From the NCBI RefSeq assembly GCF_014155765.1, contig NZ_SCKT01000001.1:1178001-1242000 (forward strand): a DNA stretch of 64,000 bases. Direction: 5' to 3'. Position 1 is the stretch's first letter. Every line of letters starts with the position of its first letter. The position numbers and the translations under genes were made by a program. Below are positions 7,498 through 17,238 of the stretch, one piece after another. This DNA is from Pantoea dispersa. Its GTDB lineage: Bacteria > Pseudomonadota > Gammaproteobacteria > Enterobacterales > Enterobacteriaceae. Below the pieces are notes generated by a model, which was not told where the DNA came from, did not search any database, and saw nothing but the letters and a program-made list of their open reading frames with translations.

Positions 7498-8055
7498 TTA
7501 CAGACTGGTTGGTGCCGGCACGGAGGCTGACGGCGTAACCTGAGTTGGCGACGTCGAAGGCACGGTGGTAGCAGCGCCCGGCTGGGTTGGCATCGCCATA
7601 TTGGTCACCGGTACCAGCAGCAGTTCCGCTTTCGTTCCACCCTGATTAATCACCGGTTTCACCGTATCGGTGATAAACGCCAGCTTGCCGTCGATGGTGA
7701 TCGCTGCGCTCAGCAAAATGCGCGCGTTCGGCTGGATATCAGCCGGGTTAAAGGGCAGCACAAACTGGAACGGTGCCTGTTTGCCCTCGGTGCGAACCAC
7801 ACGCTGTGACAGCACTTTAGACGGCGCGTCCGCCAGTGACGCATCGGCCAGCGTCACGGTCAGCACCGCATCCGGCGGCAGCGCAATACGCTGGCGAATA
7901 TAGACGGAACCGCTTACGTTCGGCTGGGCAATCGCCGACGGCTGCCCGGCCACGCTGGCGCCTAAAGTTGGCGTCGGCACGGGTTTACTGTGATCGGCAC
8001 AGCCTGTGATTGCCACCGCCAGTGTCATACCGCTAATTACATGCCAGAGTTTCAT
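7498..8055 (-). CDS. ybaY: YbaY family lipoprotein
   Basis: A 185-residue outer-membrane-type lipoprotein: signal peptide with lipobox AITGC, lipidated C19, then a beta-rich domain of the YbaY/YscW family (PF09619 by family knowledge; SGSVYIRQRIALPPDAVLTV...). The last 35 residues are a low-complexity Pro/Thr/Ser/Ala/Val tail (PTQPGAATTVPSTSPTQVTP) that looks disordered and is lineage-variable. The function is unknown; in E. coli overproduction relates to glycoprotein/polysaccharide metabolism annotations only. It is convergent with ybaZ and divergent from tesB. Confidence 0.92.
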   Translation of the reverse strand: MKLWHVISGMTLAVAITGCADHSKPVPTPTLGASVAGQPSAIAQPNVSGSVYIRQRIALPPDAVLTVTLADASLADAPSKVLSQRVVRTEGKQAPFQFVLPFNPADIQPNARILLSAAITIDGKLAFITDTVKPVINQGGTKAELLLVPVTNMAMPTQPGAATTVPSTSPTQVTPSASVPAPTSL

Positions 8056-8258
8056 CGATGTCGTCTCCTTATGAACACTATGATTGTCGGCGGTAAATTT
8101 ATTGGCTGGGTTTTCAACCGCCGATTGCTGTTAATTCTGGCACAAAAATCCGCTTTGCGCCTGAAGCCCCGCCATGCTGCTGAAAACCGGGTAAAAGCGT
8201 TGCGCAAACTGGTCGGATCTTTCACACTGACGCCATTGGCATCACTGAGGAATCCGTT

Positions 8259-9122
8259 ATGAGCCAGGCACTGCACAACCTGCTTAATTTATTGAATCTG
8301 GAAAAACTGGAAGAAGGACTGTTTCGCGGCCAGAGTGAAGATCTCGGCCTGCGCCAGGTGTTTGGCGGCCAGGTGGTGGGACAGGCGCTGTATGCGGCAA
8401 AACAAACCGTGCCGGAAGCCCGTATCATCCACTCCTTCCACAGCTACTTTCTGCGCCCGGGCGACAGCCAGAAAGCCATTATTTACGATGTGGAAACCCT
8501 GCGCGACGGCAAAAGCTTCAGCGCCCGCCGCGTCAGCGCCGTACAAAACGGTCAGCCGATCTTCTACATGACCGCCTCCTTTCAGGCACCGGAAGATGGC
8601 TTCGAACATCAGAACAGCATGCCGCAGGTGCCGGGACCTGATAACCTGCCCTCCGAGCAGGATCTCGCCCACCGACTGGCTGCGCACCTGCCGCTCAAGC
8701 TGAAAGAAAAATTCCTCGCCGAGCGCCCGCTGGATATCCGTCCGGTGCAGATCCACAATCCGCTGAAAGGCCACGTTGATGAGCCGCTGCGCCAGGTCTG
8801 GGTGCGTGCCAATGGCCAGCTGCCGGACGATCGCCGCATTCATCAATATCTGCTGGGCTACGCTTCCGATCTCAACTTTCTGCCAGTCGCGCTGCAGCCG
8901 CATGGCAAAGGCTTCCTTGAGCCGGATATGCAGGTGGCGACGATTGACCACTCCATGTGGTTCCACCGTCCATTCGATCTCTCGGAGTGGCTCCTGTACA
9001 GCGTGGTAAGCACTTCAGCGTCCGGCGCGCGCGGCTTCGTGCGCGGTGAGTTCTTCAGCCAGGACGGCACGCTGGTGGCGACGACGGTGCAGGAAGGGGT
9101 GATGCGTCAGCGCGAAGCATAA
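8259..9122 (+). CDS. tesB: Acyl-CoA thioesterase II
   Basis: A 287-residue double-hotdog thioesterase hydrolysing medium and long acyl-CoAs to free fatty acid and CoA in the cytoplasm. E. coli TesB has about the same length and shares [23 protein letters not shown], the catalytic Asp in [19 protein letters not shown] and the catalytic Gln in TTVQEGVMR. The start matches E. coli and is well placed. It is a single-gene unit ended by a bidirectional hairpin shared with amtB. Confidence 0.97.
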   Translation: MSQALHNLLNLLNLEKLEEGLFRGQSEDLGLRQVFGGQVVGQALYAAKQTVPEARIIHSFHSYFLRPGDSQKAIIYDVETLRDGKSFSARRVSAVQNGQPIFYMTASFQAPEDGFEHQNSMPQVPGPDNLPSEQDLAHRLAAHLPLKLKEKFLAERPLDIRPVQIHNPLKGHVDEPLRQVWVRANGQLPDDRRIHQYLLGYASDLNFLPVALQPHGKGFLEPDMQVATIDHSMWFHRPFDLSEWLLYSVVSTSASGARGFVRGEFFSQDGTLVATTVQEGVMRQREA

Positions 9123-9150
9123 AAAAAGGGGCGATTATCTCGCCCCTTTC
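9121..9150. terminator. Bidirectional terminator between tesB and amtB
   Basis: A 10-bp stem (9125-9134 with 9140-9149) is flanked by A and T runs, serving tesB on the plus strand and amtB on the minus strand. Confidence 0.85.
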
Positions 9151-9194
9151 TCATCATTATAGTTATAGCGCACTGCTCTTCTGCCAGCCGGCAC

Positions 9195-10484
9195 TTACTG
9201 GTTGTAAGCGTTCTCGCCGTGGCTGTTCACATCCAGACCTTCACGTTCCTGTTCTTCCGGTACGCGCAGGCCAACAATCATATCTGCCAGCTTGAAGCCG
9301 ATGAAGGCAACCACGCCAGACCAGACGATGGTCAGGCCACAGCTGAACAGCTGAACCCAAACCTGATGGCCCATAGTCACGCCTTCTGCGTAGCCCACGC
9401 CGCCCAGTGACGAGGAGGCAAACACGCCGGTCAGGACACAACCGAGGATGCCGCACACGCCGTGCACACCAAATACATCGCACGGGTCATCCACGCGCAG
9501 CCATTTCTTCAGCGTGGTCACACCCCAGATACCTGCCAGGCCACCGGCCAGACCGATAATCAGTGCGCCGCCGACGCCGACATAACCACAGGCTGGCGTG
9601 ATGGCAACCAGACCGGCGATGAAGCCAGAAGACGCACCCAGCAGTGAAGGCTTACCGCGCAGCGCCCACTCACCGAACACCCACGACAGCACGGCACCCG
9701 CAGTGGCCACCACGGTATTCAGGAAGGCCAGCGCCGCGATTTCGTTAGCGGAAGACGCAGAGCCGGCGTTGAAACCGAACCAGCCAACGTACAGAATCGC
9801 GGTACCGGTAAACACCATCGGCAGGTTATGCGGCTTGAACGCTTCTTTACCGAAGCCAGCACGCTTGCCTACCAGGTAAGCACCAACCAGACCGGCAACG
9901 GCGGCGTTGATGTGCACCACGGTACCGCCAGCGAAGTCCAGCGCGCCATCCTGTGCCAGGAAGCCGCCAGCCCACACCATATGTGCGATAGGCAGATAGG
10001 CCAGCGTCAGCCACACCAGTACGAAAATCAGTACCGCCGAGAAGCGAATACGCTCAGCCAGCGAACCAACAATCAGCCCCACGGTAATACAGGCAAAGGA
10101 AGCCTGGAACGCCACGTGAATGTACTGATAGAAGCTGCCCATCACCGCTTTCAGCTCGATATTTTTCAGCATTGCCCACTGGAAGTTACCGAAGAAGGCG
10201 TTGCCTTCGCTGAACGCCAGCGAGTAGCCGTAGACGATCCACAGTACGCATACTAACGCGAACGTCACCGCGACCTGAGTCAGCATCGACAGCACGTTTT
10301 TGCCGCGAATCAGGCCGCCGTAAAACAGGGCAATGCCGGGAATTGTCATGAACAGTACCAGCGCGGTACAAATCATCATAAACGCGTTATCGGCTTTATC
10401 CGCTACGGCAGGCGCAGCTGCCATCGCAAGAGACGGTAACAGCGCCAGGCTGGTGAGGCCCAACTTAGTCATTACTTTATTCAT
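9195..10484 (-). CDS. amtB: Ammonium channel AmtB
   Basis: A 429-residue Amt/Rh channel with a cleaved signal peptide (about 1-22) and eleven membrane helices. The twin-His pore residues are visible in FAGGTVVHINAAVAG and FGVHGVCG (H168 and H318 of mature E. coli AmtB). It conducts ammonium at low external concentration and is plugged by GlnK when nitrogen is plentiful. A longer frame begins at 10502, but the ATG at 10484 follows a ggaaag ribosome site and gives the known precursor N-terminus. It lies 33 bases after glnK in one operon. Confidence 0.97.
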   Translation of the reverse strand: MNKVMTKLGLTSLALLPSLAMAAAPAVADKADNAFMMICTALVLFMTIPGIALFYGGLIRGKNVLSMLTQVAVTFALVCVLWIVYGYSLAFSEGNAFFGNFQWAMLKNIELKAVMGSFYQYIHVAFQASFACITVGLIVGSLAERIRFSAVLIFVLVWLTLAYLPIAHMVWAGGFLAQDGALDFAGGTVVHINAAVAGLVGAYLVGKRAGFGKEAFKPHNLPMVFTGTAILYVGWFGFNAGSASSANEIAALAFLNTVVATAGAVLSWVFGEWALRGKPSLLGASSGFIAGLVAITPACGYVGVGGALIIGLAGGLAGIWGVTTLKKWLRVDDPCDVFGVHGVCGILGCVLTGVFASSSLGGVGYAEGVTMGHQVWVQLFSCGLTIVWSGVVAFIGFKLADMIVGLRVPEEQEREGLDVNSHGENAYNQ

Positions 10485-10517
10485 TTCTTTCCATCCCATC
10501 ACAATTCAGAGCCCCAG

Positions 10518-10856
10518 TTACAGTGCTGCTTCGTCGGTCTCGCCGGTACGAATACGAATCACGCGCTGCAGTTCCGCGACGAAAATTTTGCCGTCGCCAA
10601 TTTTGCCGGTGTACGCGGCTTTGCTGATCACATCCACCACTTCATCCAGCTGATCGTCCGCAATCGCAATATCGATTTTTACTTTTGGCAGGAAGTTAAC
10701 GCTGTACTCGGCACCGCGGTACAGTTCTGCATGGCCTTTCTGACGACCGAAGCCTTTCACTTCGGTCACGGTCAGGCCCTGAATGCCAATGGAGGATAAG
10801 GCTTCACGCACGTCCTCCAGCTTAAATGGTTTGATTACCACGGTAACCAGCTTCAT
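10518..10856 (-). CDS. glnK: Nitrogen regulatory protein P-II GlnK
   Basis: A 112-residue P-II signal protein, starting MKLVTVVIKPFKLEDVREAL, with Tyr51 on the T-loop (LYRGAEYSVNF) that GlnD uridylylates, and the ATP/2-oxoglutarate binding B and C loops (TGKIGDGKIF, RIRTGE). It senses nitrogen status and blocks AmtB through the T-loop. The upstream extension to 10937 is rejected because ggagggg lies just before the ATG at 10856 and because the extension crosses the promoter. A sigma-54 promoter and NtrC sites lie upstream. Confidence 0.98.
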   Translation of the reverse strand: MKLVTVVIKPFKLEDVREALSSIGIQGLTVTEVKGFGRQKGHAELYRGAEYSVNFLPKVKIDIAIADDQLDEVVDVISKAAYTGKIGDGKIFVAELQRVIRIRTGETDEAAL

Positions 10857-10911
10857 ACGTTCCCCTCCGGATATAAAAATAGGTGAGTCTTCGCGGACAC
10901 GCAGAGAGTTA

Positions 10912-10927
10912 AGCAAAGGCTGTGCCA
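10912..10927 (-). promoter_or_regulatory. Sigma-54 promoter of glnK-amtB
   Basis: The minus strand reads TGGCAC-AGCCT-TTGCT, a perfect match to the -24/-12 consensus, about 56 bases before the glnK start codon. It implies RpoN-dependent expression under nitrogen limitation. Confidence 0.92.
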
Positions 10928-11034
10928 CAAATGGCAAAAGTAGGCGCTAAGGCTGCCGGGCGCAGAGTATCGCGCTCCGGTATGGCGTAACGGGCAAGGT
11001 TTTCATGCGGAAAAACAGAAAGGTGGGACTTTAC

Positions 11035-11051
11035 TGCACTCCTTTGGTGCT
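11035..11051. promoter_or_regulatory. NtrC binding site (proximal)
   Basis: TGCACT-CCTTT-GGTGCT matches the NtrC consensus TGCACY-N5-GGTGCA except for the last base. It lies about 110 bp upstream of the sigma-54 promoter, the usual enhancer distance. It also overlaps an 11-bp inverted repeat (11035-11045 with 11061-11071). Confidence 0.75.
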
Positions 11052-11096
11052 TGCGGCCTCAAAGGAGTGCATCAATACAGAACATTCCGATAAATC

Positions 11097-11113
11097 TGCG
11101 CAAAAAAGGTGCA
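11097..11113. promoter_or_regulatory. NtrC binding site (distal)
   Basis: TGCGCA-AAAAA-GGTGCA has one perfect half-site and one half-site with two mismatches to the NtrC consensus. It ends directly at the 3' end of mdlB, so the enhancer occupies the whole gap. Confidence 0.55.
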
Positions 11114-11115
11114 AA

Positions 11116-12891
11116 TCACCCCTCTGCCGTTGCGGGTATGCCCGCCGCGAGTTCATCGCCAGCCTGCTGCAGCTGGTACATCTGCCAGTAACGGCCCTGC
11201 TGCGCCAGCAGTTCGGTGTGTGTGCCGCGTTCGACTACCTGACCACGGTGCAGCACCAGAATCTGATCCGCTTCGGTGATGGTGGAAAGACGGTGAGCAA
11301 TCACCACCAGCGTGCTGTGCTGGCGCAGCGTGCGCAGCGCCTGCTGAATCGCCTGCTCGGTGCCTGAGTCGATATTGGCAGTGGCCTCATCGAGGATCAG
11401 AATCTGCGGCAGCGACACCAGCACGCGTGCCAGCGCCAGCAGCTGCTTCTGCCCGACCGACAGCGTGTTCCCCTGCTCACCGAGCCGGGTATGAATACCG
11501 TCGCGCATCGCGCGGGCCAGCGGTGCCAGCTGCACCTTCTCCAGCGCGCGCCACACGTCCTCTTCGCTGATATCGCGTCCCAAACGCACGTTGGCCAGCA
11601 GCGTATCGGCCAGTACCACCGGATCCTGTTGCACCATCGCCACGCTGCTGCGCAGCGCATCGTGCGTCAGCTGGCGCAGCGGGCGGCCATCCAGTTCTAT
11701 ACTGCCGCGTGTCACCGGATAGTAGCCCATCAGCAGATTGGCTAAGGTGCTTTTGCCGCTGCCGGTATGGCCGACAAGTGCCACGAAGCCGCGCGCCGGC
11801 ACTTCGAGGTTGATATGGCTGAGCACGTCGCGGTTGTCGCGGTAGGCAAAGCTGACATCGCGCAGGGTGATACGCCCGGAAGCCAGCGGCTGAGCGTCAC
11901 TGCCGTAGCCCTGCTGCGCCGCATCCATCAGTTCAAAAATACGCTCGCCTGACACCACCGCCTGCTGCAGCATTGACTGCTGCGTGGTGAGCTCGATCAG
12001 TGGCTCGTTAAGGCGGCCAAGGTAAGTGATAAAAGCGTAAAGCACGCCAACCTCAAACACACCCGGCGTGGCAAAGCTGAACAGCATTAGCAGACCGCAC
12101 AAAATCAGTGCAGAAAACAGGCTGAGCAGCGGACGCAGCAGAAAGCCGTCCAGCCGCAGCGTCTCCATCCGCGCCAGATAGTGTGAACGGCTGGCTTCGC
12201 CCATGCGCTCGCCAAAGCGCGCCTGCTGGCGAAACTGCTGGATCACACTCATGCCGTTAATCACTTCGTTGAAGCCATTATTGATTTCGGCCAGATAGCT
12301 ACGTACGCGGCGCGCAATCGGCGTGCTGTAGCGCTGATAGATCAGCATCACCGTTAACACCAGCGGGAAAATCACCAGCGCCACCAGCGCCATACGCCAG
12401 TCGAGTGCAAACATCGCCACCAGCATCGCGCCAATCAGCGCAGCGCTGCGCAGCACAGTGGCCACCACCGTAACGTAAAGATCTTTGATCACTTCGGTGT
12501 CGTTGGTGACGCGCGAAATAATCTGCCCTACCGGCTGGGTATCGAAGGCACTGAGCGGCTGGCGCAGCGCCGCATTCATCACGTCGACGCGCAGCTGCTG
12601 CACAACGCCAATCGCCGCGCGGTTAAACAGCAGCGCCTGGAAATAGTGCAGACCCGCTGCCAGCAGCTGTAGCAGCACAAAGCCCACCAGCAGCCCGGCC
12701 ACGATGCCCCACGGCATCTGGTGTTTTGCCACCAGGTTATCGATAAAATAGCTCACCAGCACCGGACCGGTGACTTCGGCAGCAGCAGCGATCCACAGCA
12801 TGCCGACGGCCAGCCACAGCGATTTGCGCCACGGTTTACCGTAAGCCAGCAGGCGTTTCAGCGTTGGCCATAAGCGTTGCGATTTAGCCAT
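11116..12891 (-). CDS. mdlB: Multidrug resistance-like ABC exporter subunit MdlB
   Basis: A 591-residue ABC half-transporter: an exporter-type six-helix membrane domain (about 1-320), then the nucleotide-binding domain with Walker [10 protein letters not shown], a non-standard signature LSVGQ, Walker B LILDEA with the catalytic Glu, and a switch His (VIAHRLST). It pairs with MdlA as an asymmetric heterodimer; the substrate is not known with certainty. The ATG at 12891 overlaps the mdlA stop by 8 bases and matches E. coli; a 10-residue extension is rejected. Confidence 0.95.
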   Translation of the reverse strand: MAKSQRLWPTLKRLLAYGKPWRKSLWLAVGMLWIAAAAEVTGPVLVSYFIDNLVAKHQMPWGIVAGLLVGFVLLQLLAAGLHYFQALLFNRAAIGVVQQLRVDVMNAALRQPLSAFDTQPVGQIISRVTNDTEVIKDLYVTVVATVLRSAALIGAMLVAMFALDWRMALVALVIFPLVLTVMLIYQRYSTPIARRVRSYLAEINNGFNEVINGMSVIQQFRQQARFGERMGEASRSHYLARMETLRLDGFLLRPLLSLFSALILCGLLMLFSFATPGVFEVGVLYAFITYLGRLNEPLIELTTQQSMLQQAVVSGERIFELMDAAQQGYGSDAQPLASGRITLRDVSFAYRDNRDVLSHINLEVPARGFVALVGHTGSGKSTLANLLMGYYPVTRGSIELDGRPLRQLTHDALRSSVAMVQQDPVVLADTLLANVRLGRDISEEDVWRALEKVQLAPLARAMRDGIHTRLGEQGNTLSVGQKQLLALARVLVSLPQILILDEATANIDSGTEQAIQQALRTLRQHSTLVVIAHRLSTITEADQILVLHRGQVVERGTHTELLAQQGRYWQMYQLQQAGDELAAGIPATAEG

Positions 12892-14653
12892 GGTCGGCTC
12901 CCTGTTCTGACTCGTCCTCATCCAGCGCGGCTTCCAGCTGCTGATAGCGATACATATCGCGATACCAGCCCGGCTGCGCCGCCAGCGTATCGTGATCGCC
13001 GCGCTGTGCCACTGCGCCCTGCTGCAATACCAGAATCTCGCTGGCTTCGGTCAGCGCCGACAGCCGATGCGCGCTGATGATCAGCGTGCGCCCTTTGCCC
13101 CACAGGCGCAGATTATGCAGGATTTCATGTTCGGTACGGCCATCAACCGCCGACAGCGCATCGTCGAGGATCAGAATCTCCGCGTTGAGCAACAGCGCAC
13201 GCGCAATGGCGATGCGCTGTTTCTGCCCGCCAGAGAGCATGACACCGCGCTCGCCCACTTCGGTCGCGTACCCCTGTGGCAGACGCAGAATGTCATCGTG
13301 CACGCAGGCCATCTGCGCCACGCGCTCAATCTCTTCCTGCGTTGCCTCCGGGCGGCCCAGCGCCAGGTTATTCGCAACGGTATCGGAAAACAGGAACGGC
13401 GTCTGACTGACCACCGCCAGCCGGCTGCGCCAGCTGTCCAGCCGCAGCTGCGGCAGCGGAATGGCGTGATAGCAAATCTCGCCCTGATCGATATCAAAAT
13501 GGCGCTGAATCAGGCTCAGCAGCGTGCTTTTGCCGCAGCCGGTAGGCCCGCACAGCCCAAGCATCTGCCCGGGCTGTAGCTGGAAATGCACGTCGCTCAG
13601 CACCGGCGCGCTGCTCGCCGGATAGTGGAAGGCGCGGATCGCCACCTGCAGCACGCCCGCTTCCACCGGCAGTGGCTGCTGACCATCCTCAACCGCAGGC
13701 GCTTCCGCCAGCAGCGCGCCAATACGGCTCCACGCGGCGCTGCCGCGCTCGACGATGTTAATCATCCACGCCAGCGCCAGCATCGGCCAAATCATCAGCC
13801 CTAAATACATGACGAAGCTGGTGAGCTGCCCGAGCGTTAGTGAACCGTGCCACACCATCCAGCCGCCACCGCCAATCGCCAGCAGATTCGAAAAGCCCAC
13901 GGCAATATAAATGATGGGATCGAAGCGCGCATCGACGCGCGCCACGTGCAGATTTTTGCGGCCGGTGTCGCTGGCGATATCGGCAAACTGGCTCGACTGA
14001 TGATCTTCCAGGCCAAAGGCTTTGATCATGCGGATGCTGGTCAGACTCTCCTGCGTTTGATCGTTCAGGCTGGAGAACGCCGCCTGCGCCACTTTGAAGC
14101 GCTGGTGCAGGCGCGCGCCGTCTTTCTGGATCACCAGCGCCATAATCGGCATGGGAATCAGCGCCAGCAGCGTCAGCTCCCAGCTAATCTGCACGCTCAT
14201 TACCGCCAGCACGACCAGCCCCATCACCAGCGAATCCACCAGCGTCAGCACCCCTTCACCCGCGGCAAACACCACGCGATCGACATCGTTGGTCGCGCGC
14301 GCGATCAGATCGCCGGTACGGTGGCGCAGGTAAAACGCCGGATGCTGGCGGCTAAGCTGGCGGTAAAAGTCTTCGCGCAGCTCTACCGCCAGCTGGTAAG
14401 AGGCGCCGAACAGCAGCACACGCCAGACGTAGCGCAGCAAATAGACAATCACTGCGGTCACCAGCATCACGCCGATCCACAGAAAAATTTCGCCGCGCGT
14501 CAGGCTGTGCTGGGTCACGCCGTCGACAATCACGCCGACCAGATGCGGAGGCAGCAGCTGCAGCAGCGCAATGATAATCAGCAAGCTGATGGCGCCCAGA
14601 TAGCGCCGCCACTCGCGCAAAAAATACCAACTTAACTGGCTGAATAATCGCAC
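12884..14653 (-). CDS. mdlA: Multidrug resistance-like ABC exporter subunit MdlA
   Basis: A 589-residue exporter half-transporter matching E. coli MdlA. Its NBD carries Walker [10 protein letters not shown], signature LSGGQKQR and switch His (ISAHRLSA), but Walker B ends LILDDA, with Asp where the catalytic Glu stands. One of the two ATP sites of the MdlAB pair should thus be degenerate, as in other heterodimeric exporters. It lies 24 bases after the Lrp-type regulator and overlaps mdlB, so the three genes likely form one transcript. Confidence 0.95.
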   Translation of the reverse strand: MRLFSQLSWYFLREWRRYLGAISLLIIIALLQLLPPHLVGVIVDGVTQHSLTRGEIFLWIGVMLVTAVIVYLLRYVWRVLLFGASYQLAVELREDFYRQLSRQHPAFYLRHRTGDLIARATNDVDRVVFAAGEGVLTLVDSLVMGLVVLAVMSVQISWELTLLALIPMPIMALVIQKDGARLHQRFKVAQAAFSSLNDQTQESLTSIRMIKAFGLEDHQSSQFADIASDTGRKNLHVARVDARFDPIIYIAVGFSNLLAIGGGGWMVWHGSLTLGQLTSFVMYLGLMIWPMLALAWMINIVERGSAAWSRIGALLAEAPAVEDGQQPLPVEAGVLQVAIRAFHYPASSAPVLSDVHFQLQPGQMLGLCGPTGCGKSTLLSLIQRHFDIDQGEICYHAIPLPQLRLDSWRSRLAVVSQTPFLFSDTVANNLALGRPEATQEEIERVAQMACVHDDILRLPQGYATEVGERGVMLSGGQKQRIAIARALLLNAEILILDDALSAVDGRTEHEILHNLRLWGKGRTLIISAHRLSALTEASEILVLQQGAVAQRGDHDTLAAQPGWYRDMYRYQQLEAALDEDESEQGADHG

Positions 14654-14677
14654 AAAACAATCTCTTGTGATGCCCGT

Positions 14678-15139
14678 TCAGGGCGCTACCGGCAAGGCGG
14701 TGGTGTATTTAATCTCTTCCATAGCAAAGCTGGAGGTGACGTCAATCAGCCCCGGCACGCCGTTAACCAGACGCTTGTAAAACGCGTCGTAGCTCTTCAT
14801 ATCGGCCACCTGAATGCGCAGCAGGTAGTCGTACTCGCCCGCCATGCGGTAAAAGGCCATCACTTCCGGCATCTGCTGTACCACCGCGACAAATTGCTGA
14901 AACCAGTCGCTGCTGTGCTGCTGGGTTTTGATCAGCATAAAGGCGGTGAGCGACAGGCCGAGCTTTTCACCATCCAGCAACGCGACGCGCGCCCGAATAA
15001 TGCCATCATCTTCCAGCTTTTTCAGGCGTTTCCAGCACGGCGTGGTGGTGAGATTCACCGCATCGGCCAGCGCCTGCAGCGACAGCGTGCAGTCTTTTTG
15101 CAGCAGCGCCAGCAGTGTGCGGTCAGTTTTATCTAGCAT
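14678..15139 (-). CDS. decR: Lrp/AsnC family cysteine-responsive regulator (DecR/CcdR)
   Basis: A 153-residue Lrp-family regulator: N-terminal HTH ([30 protein letters not shown]) and C-terminal RAM ligand domain. It is the orthologue of E. coli DecR (YbaO), which senses L-cysteine and activates its detoxification genes. From memory, the Pantoea ananatis counterpart is CcdR, controlling the desulfhydrase gene ccdA. Here the gene is divergent from such an enzyme across a 115-base gap holding an Lrp-like palindrome, which fits. It is followed by mdlA-mdlB on the same strand. Confidence 0.93.
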   Translation of the reverse strand: MLDKTDRTLLALLQKDCTLSLQALADAVNLTTTPCWKRLKKLEDDGIIRARVALLDGEKLGLSLTAFMLIKTQQHSSDWFQQFVAVVQQMPEVMAFYRMAGEYDYLLRIQVADMKSYDAFYKRLVNGVPGLIDVTSSFAMEEIKYTTALPVAP

Positions 15140-15151
15140 TCGCCACCTCAG

Positions 15152-15166
15152 GAGAAAAATTTTCTC
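15152..15166. promoter_or_regulatory. Candidate Lrp-family (CcdR/DecR) operator
   Basis: GAGAAAA-A-TTTTCTC is a perfect 7-1-7 palindrome and agrees at 12 of 15 positions with the Lrp consensus YAGHAWATTWTDCTR. It sits between the divergent regulator and desulfhydrase genes, 13 bases from the regulator's start codon. Regulation is inferred. Confidence 0.6.
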
Positions 15167-15254
15167 TTATTTGCCAATTATAACCAACTTTTAGCAACCT
15201 CTTTTTCCTGCCAGTGCCTTACACTGAGCGCAATCTCGCTGCCGGAATCGCACC

Positions 15255-16289
15255 ATGCAAACGCCCTGGGTTCGCCACGCTATCAATGAAATTAACGCCG
15301 ACTTTCAGCGCTCCGCTGATACGCACCTGATCCGTTTTACGCTGGACGATTTCCCCGGCATTCGCTTTTATCTTAAGGATGAAAGCACCCATCCAAGCGG
15401 CAGCCTGAAACATCGCCTGGCGCGTTCGCTGTTTCTCTATGGTCTGGCCAATGGCTGGATTGGAGAAAACACGCCGATCATCGAAGCCTCCTCCGGCAGC
15501 ACTGCGGTGTCGGAAGCCTATTTTGCCCGTCTGCTCGGCCTGCCGTTTATCGCCGTGATGCCAGCCAGTACCGCACGGCGCAAAATCGAGCTGATCCGCT
15601 TTTACGGCGGGGAGTGCCACTTCGTCGCCGATCCGTGCCAGCTGTACAGCGAATCCGAGCGTCTGGCGCGTGAACTCAACGGCCATTTTATGGATCAGTT
15701 TACCTACGCCGAACGCGCCACCGACTGGCGCGGCAACAATAATATTGCCGAAAGCATTTTCCGCCAGATGGCGCATGAACCCTTCCCGGTGCCGCACACC
15801 CTGATCATGAGCGCCGGCACCGGCGGCACCTCGGCTACGCTGGGGCGCTACATCCGCTATCAGGGCCACGACACGCGCCTGCTGGTGGTCGATCCGCAGC
15901 ACTCGGTGTTTTTCGATTACTGGCACAGCCGCGATCGCACGCTGCGCAGCGAGCGCGGCAGCCTGATTGAGGGGATTGGTCGCCCGCGCGTTGAGCCGTC
16001 GTTTTTACCGGATGTGATTGACGAAATGATGAAAGTGCCCGATGGCGCCACCGTGGCGGCGATGTTAAGGCTGGAGCAGATTCTCGGCCGGCGTCCGGGT
16101 GCCTCTACCGGCACCAATTTCTGGGGCATGCTGCAGGTGGCAAAACGGCTGCGCGCGCAGGGGCAGTCCGCCGCGCTGGTCACGCTGCTGTGTGACAGCG
16201 GCGAGCGCTATCCGGATACCTATTACAATCCGCAGTGGGTCGCTGAGCAGATCGGCGATATTCAGGCGTGGCAGCGCGAGCTGCAATAA
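15255..16289 (+). CDS. ccdA: PLP-dependent cysteine synthase family enzyme, probable L-cysteine desulfhydrase (CcdA type)
   Basis: A 344-residue fold-type II PLP enzyme. The Schiff-base lysine is predicted as K52 (SGSLKHRLARS), the substrate-carboxylate loop is EASSGSTAVS and the phosphate-binding loop is SAGTGGTSATLG. It differs from CysK/CysM and resembles the group annotated as cysteine synthase-like in Pantoea and Klebsiella. In P. ananatis (literature recalled, not checked) CcdA degrades excess cysteine to pyruvate, ammonia and sulfide and is induced through CcdR. The divergent DecR-type regulator next door supports that role. A cystathionine or other beta-elimination activity is the alternative. 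E. coli has no gene here. Confidence 0.8.
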   Translation: MQTPWVRHAINEINADFQRSADTHLIRFTLDDFPGIRFYLKDESTHPSGSLKHRLARSLFLYGLANGWIGENTPIIEASSGSTAVSEAYFARLLGLPFIAVMPASTARRKIELIRFYGGECHFVADPCQLYSESERLARELNGHFMDQFTYAERATDWRGNNNIAESIFRQMAHEPFPVPHTLIMSAGTGGTSATLGRYIRYQGHDTRLLVVDPQHSVFFDYWHSRDRTLRSERGSLIEGIGRPRVEPSFLPDVIDEMMKVPDGATVAAMLRLEQILGRRPGASTGTNFWGMLQVAKRLRAQGQSAALVTLLCDSGERYPDTYYNPQWVAEQIGDIQAWQRELQ

Positions 16290-16312
16290 AAAACCGGACA
16301 TCCTGTCCGGTT
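16288..16312. terminator. Terminator between ccdA-like gene and cof
   Basis: A 9-bp stem (16292-16300 with 16304-16312) with 3-base loop immediately follows the stop codon. A run of A precedes it, so it reads best as a terminator for cof on the minus strand and may serve both genes. Confidence 0.65.
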
Positions 16313-16323
16313 CACTGTAAGCC

Positions 16324-17145
16324 TCAGCATTCGGGGGAATAATCGAGGTGTGGTGTGTTCATCCAGTGATTTAAGTAGTGAGACACCGCCTGTGTCTCGC
16401 AATGGCCAATAATCGGTAAATGGGGCAGCGAGGTTTTGAGCTGATGCATGGCGTTGCCCATGATAAAACCACGCCCGACGCGCTCAAGCATTTCGCGGTC
16501 GTTCATCGCATCGCCAAATGCCATGCAATCCGCCAGCGACAGAGACAGATGCTGGCACAGCCGCGCCAGCGCGGCGCCTTTGTGGCAATCCAACGGTAAA
16601 ACTTCCAGACACTCCCTGGCGGAGAAGCACAGGCTGGCGCGATCGCCGAGCGCCTGTTGCAGTTCAATCTTCAGCGCCAGCAGCATCTCATACGGCGCGA
16701 TAAAGCAGATCTTGGTGACTTCATGTGCCGGCATGCGGCGTAAATCACGCAGCTGATAGTGAAACCCGCTCATCGCGTGCGCTTCCAGCAATCCCGGGAG
16801 CGGTTTATCGGTAAACCAGCCTTCGTCATTAAAGATGTGGATCGATGCGGGAGTTTGCCAGTGACTGTGCAATACCTCTTCCGCCACCGACGGCGCTAAA
16901 TCACAGCCGTACAGCTGCCTGCCCTCGGCATCGTGAATGCGCGTGCCGTTACCGGTGATCAGCCAGGCGGGCAAGGTGATCTGCTGGCGTACTGCCTGCA
17001 TATCCAGCAGGTGACGCCCCGTGGCAAACGCCAGTGTAACGCCACGCTGGTGTAGGGCGTTGAGGCTCTGCAGCGTCTCCGCACCTAAACGGTGGGTAGG
17101 CAGCAGCAGTGTACCGTCCATATCAAATGCCGCGAGGCGGGCCAT
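16324..17145 (-). CDS. cof: HMP-PP phosphatase Cof (HAD superfamily)
   Basis: A 273-residue HAD type IIB phosphatase: motif I FDMDGTLL with nucleophile D8 and acid D10, motif II ATGRH, motif III Lys in the [12 protein letters not shown] region and motif IV FGDAMND. It hydrolyses the thiamin precursor HMP-pyrophosphate and other phosphates such as PLP in E. coli. The order decR, cof, ybaE is conserved apart from the inserted PLP enzyme. It is convergent with that enzyme and divergent from ybaE. Confidence 0.93.
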   Translation of the reverse strand: MARLAAFDMDGTLLLPTHRLGAETLQSLNALHQRGVTLAFATGRHLLDMQAVRQQITLPAWLITGNGTRIHDAEGRQLYGCDLAPSVAEEVLHSHWQTPASIHIFNDEGWFTDKPLPGLLEAHAMSGFHYQLRDLRRMPAHEVTKICFIAPYEMLLALKIELQQALGDRASLCFSARECLEVLPLDCHKGAALARLCQHLSLSLADCMAFGDAMNDREMLERVGRGFIMGNAMHQLKTSLPHLPIIGHCETQAVSHYLNHWMNTPHLDYSPEC

Positions 17146-17238
17146 AGCAACTCTCCGGTCTGAATGAGGGGTTTACTATCGCCTGGTAATTACGGAACTA
17201 ATAGTGAATACTTTCAAAAAACTGTTCCGGGTTTAATC

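Noticed and set aside
11005-11367. Plus-strand 120-codon open frame upstream of glnK
   Set aside because: It covers the NtrC sites and then runs antisense to mdlB; a by-product of GC-rich codon bias.
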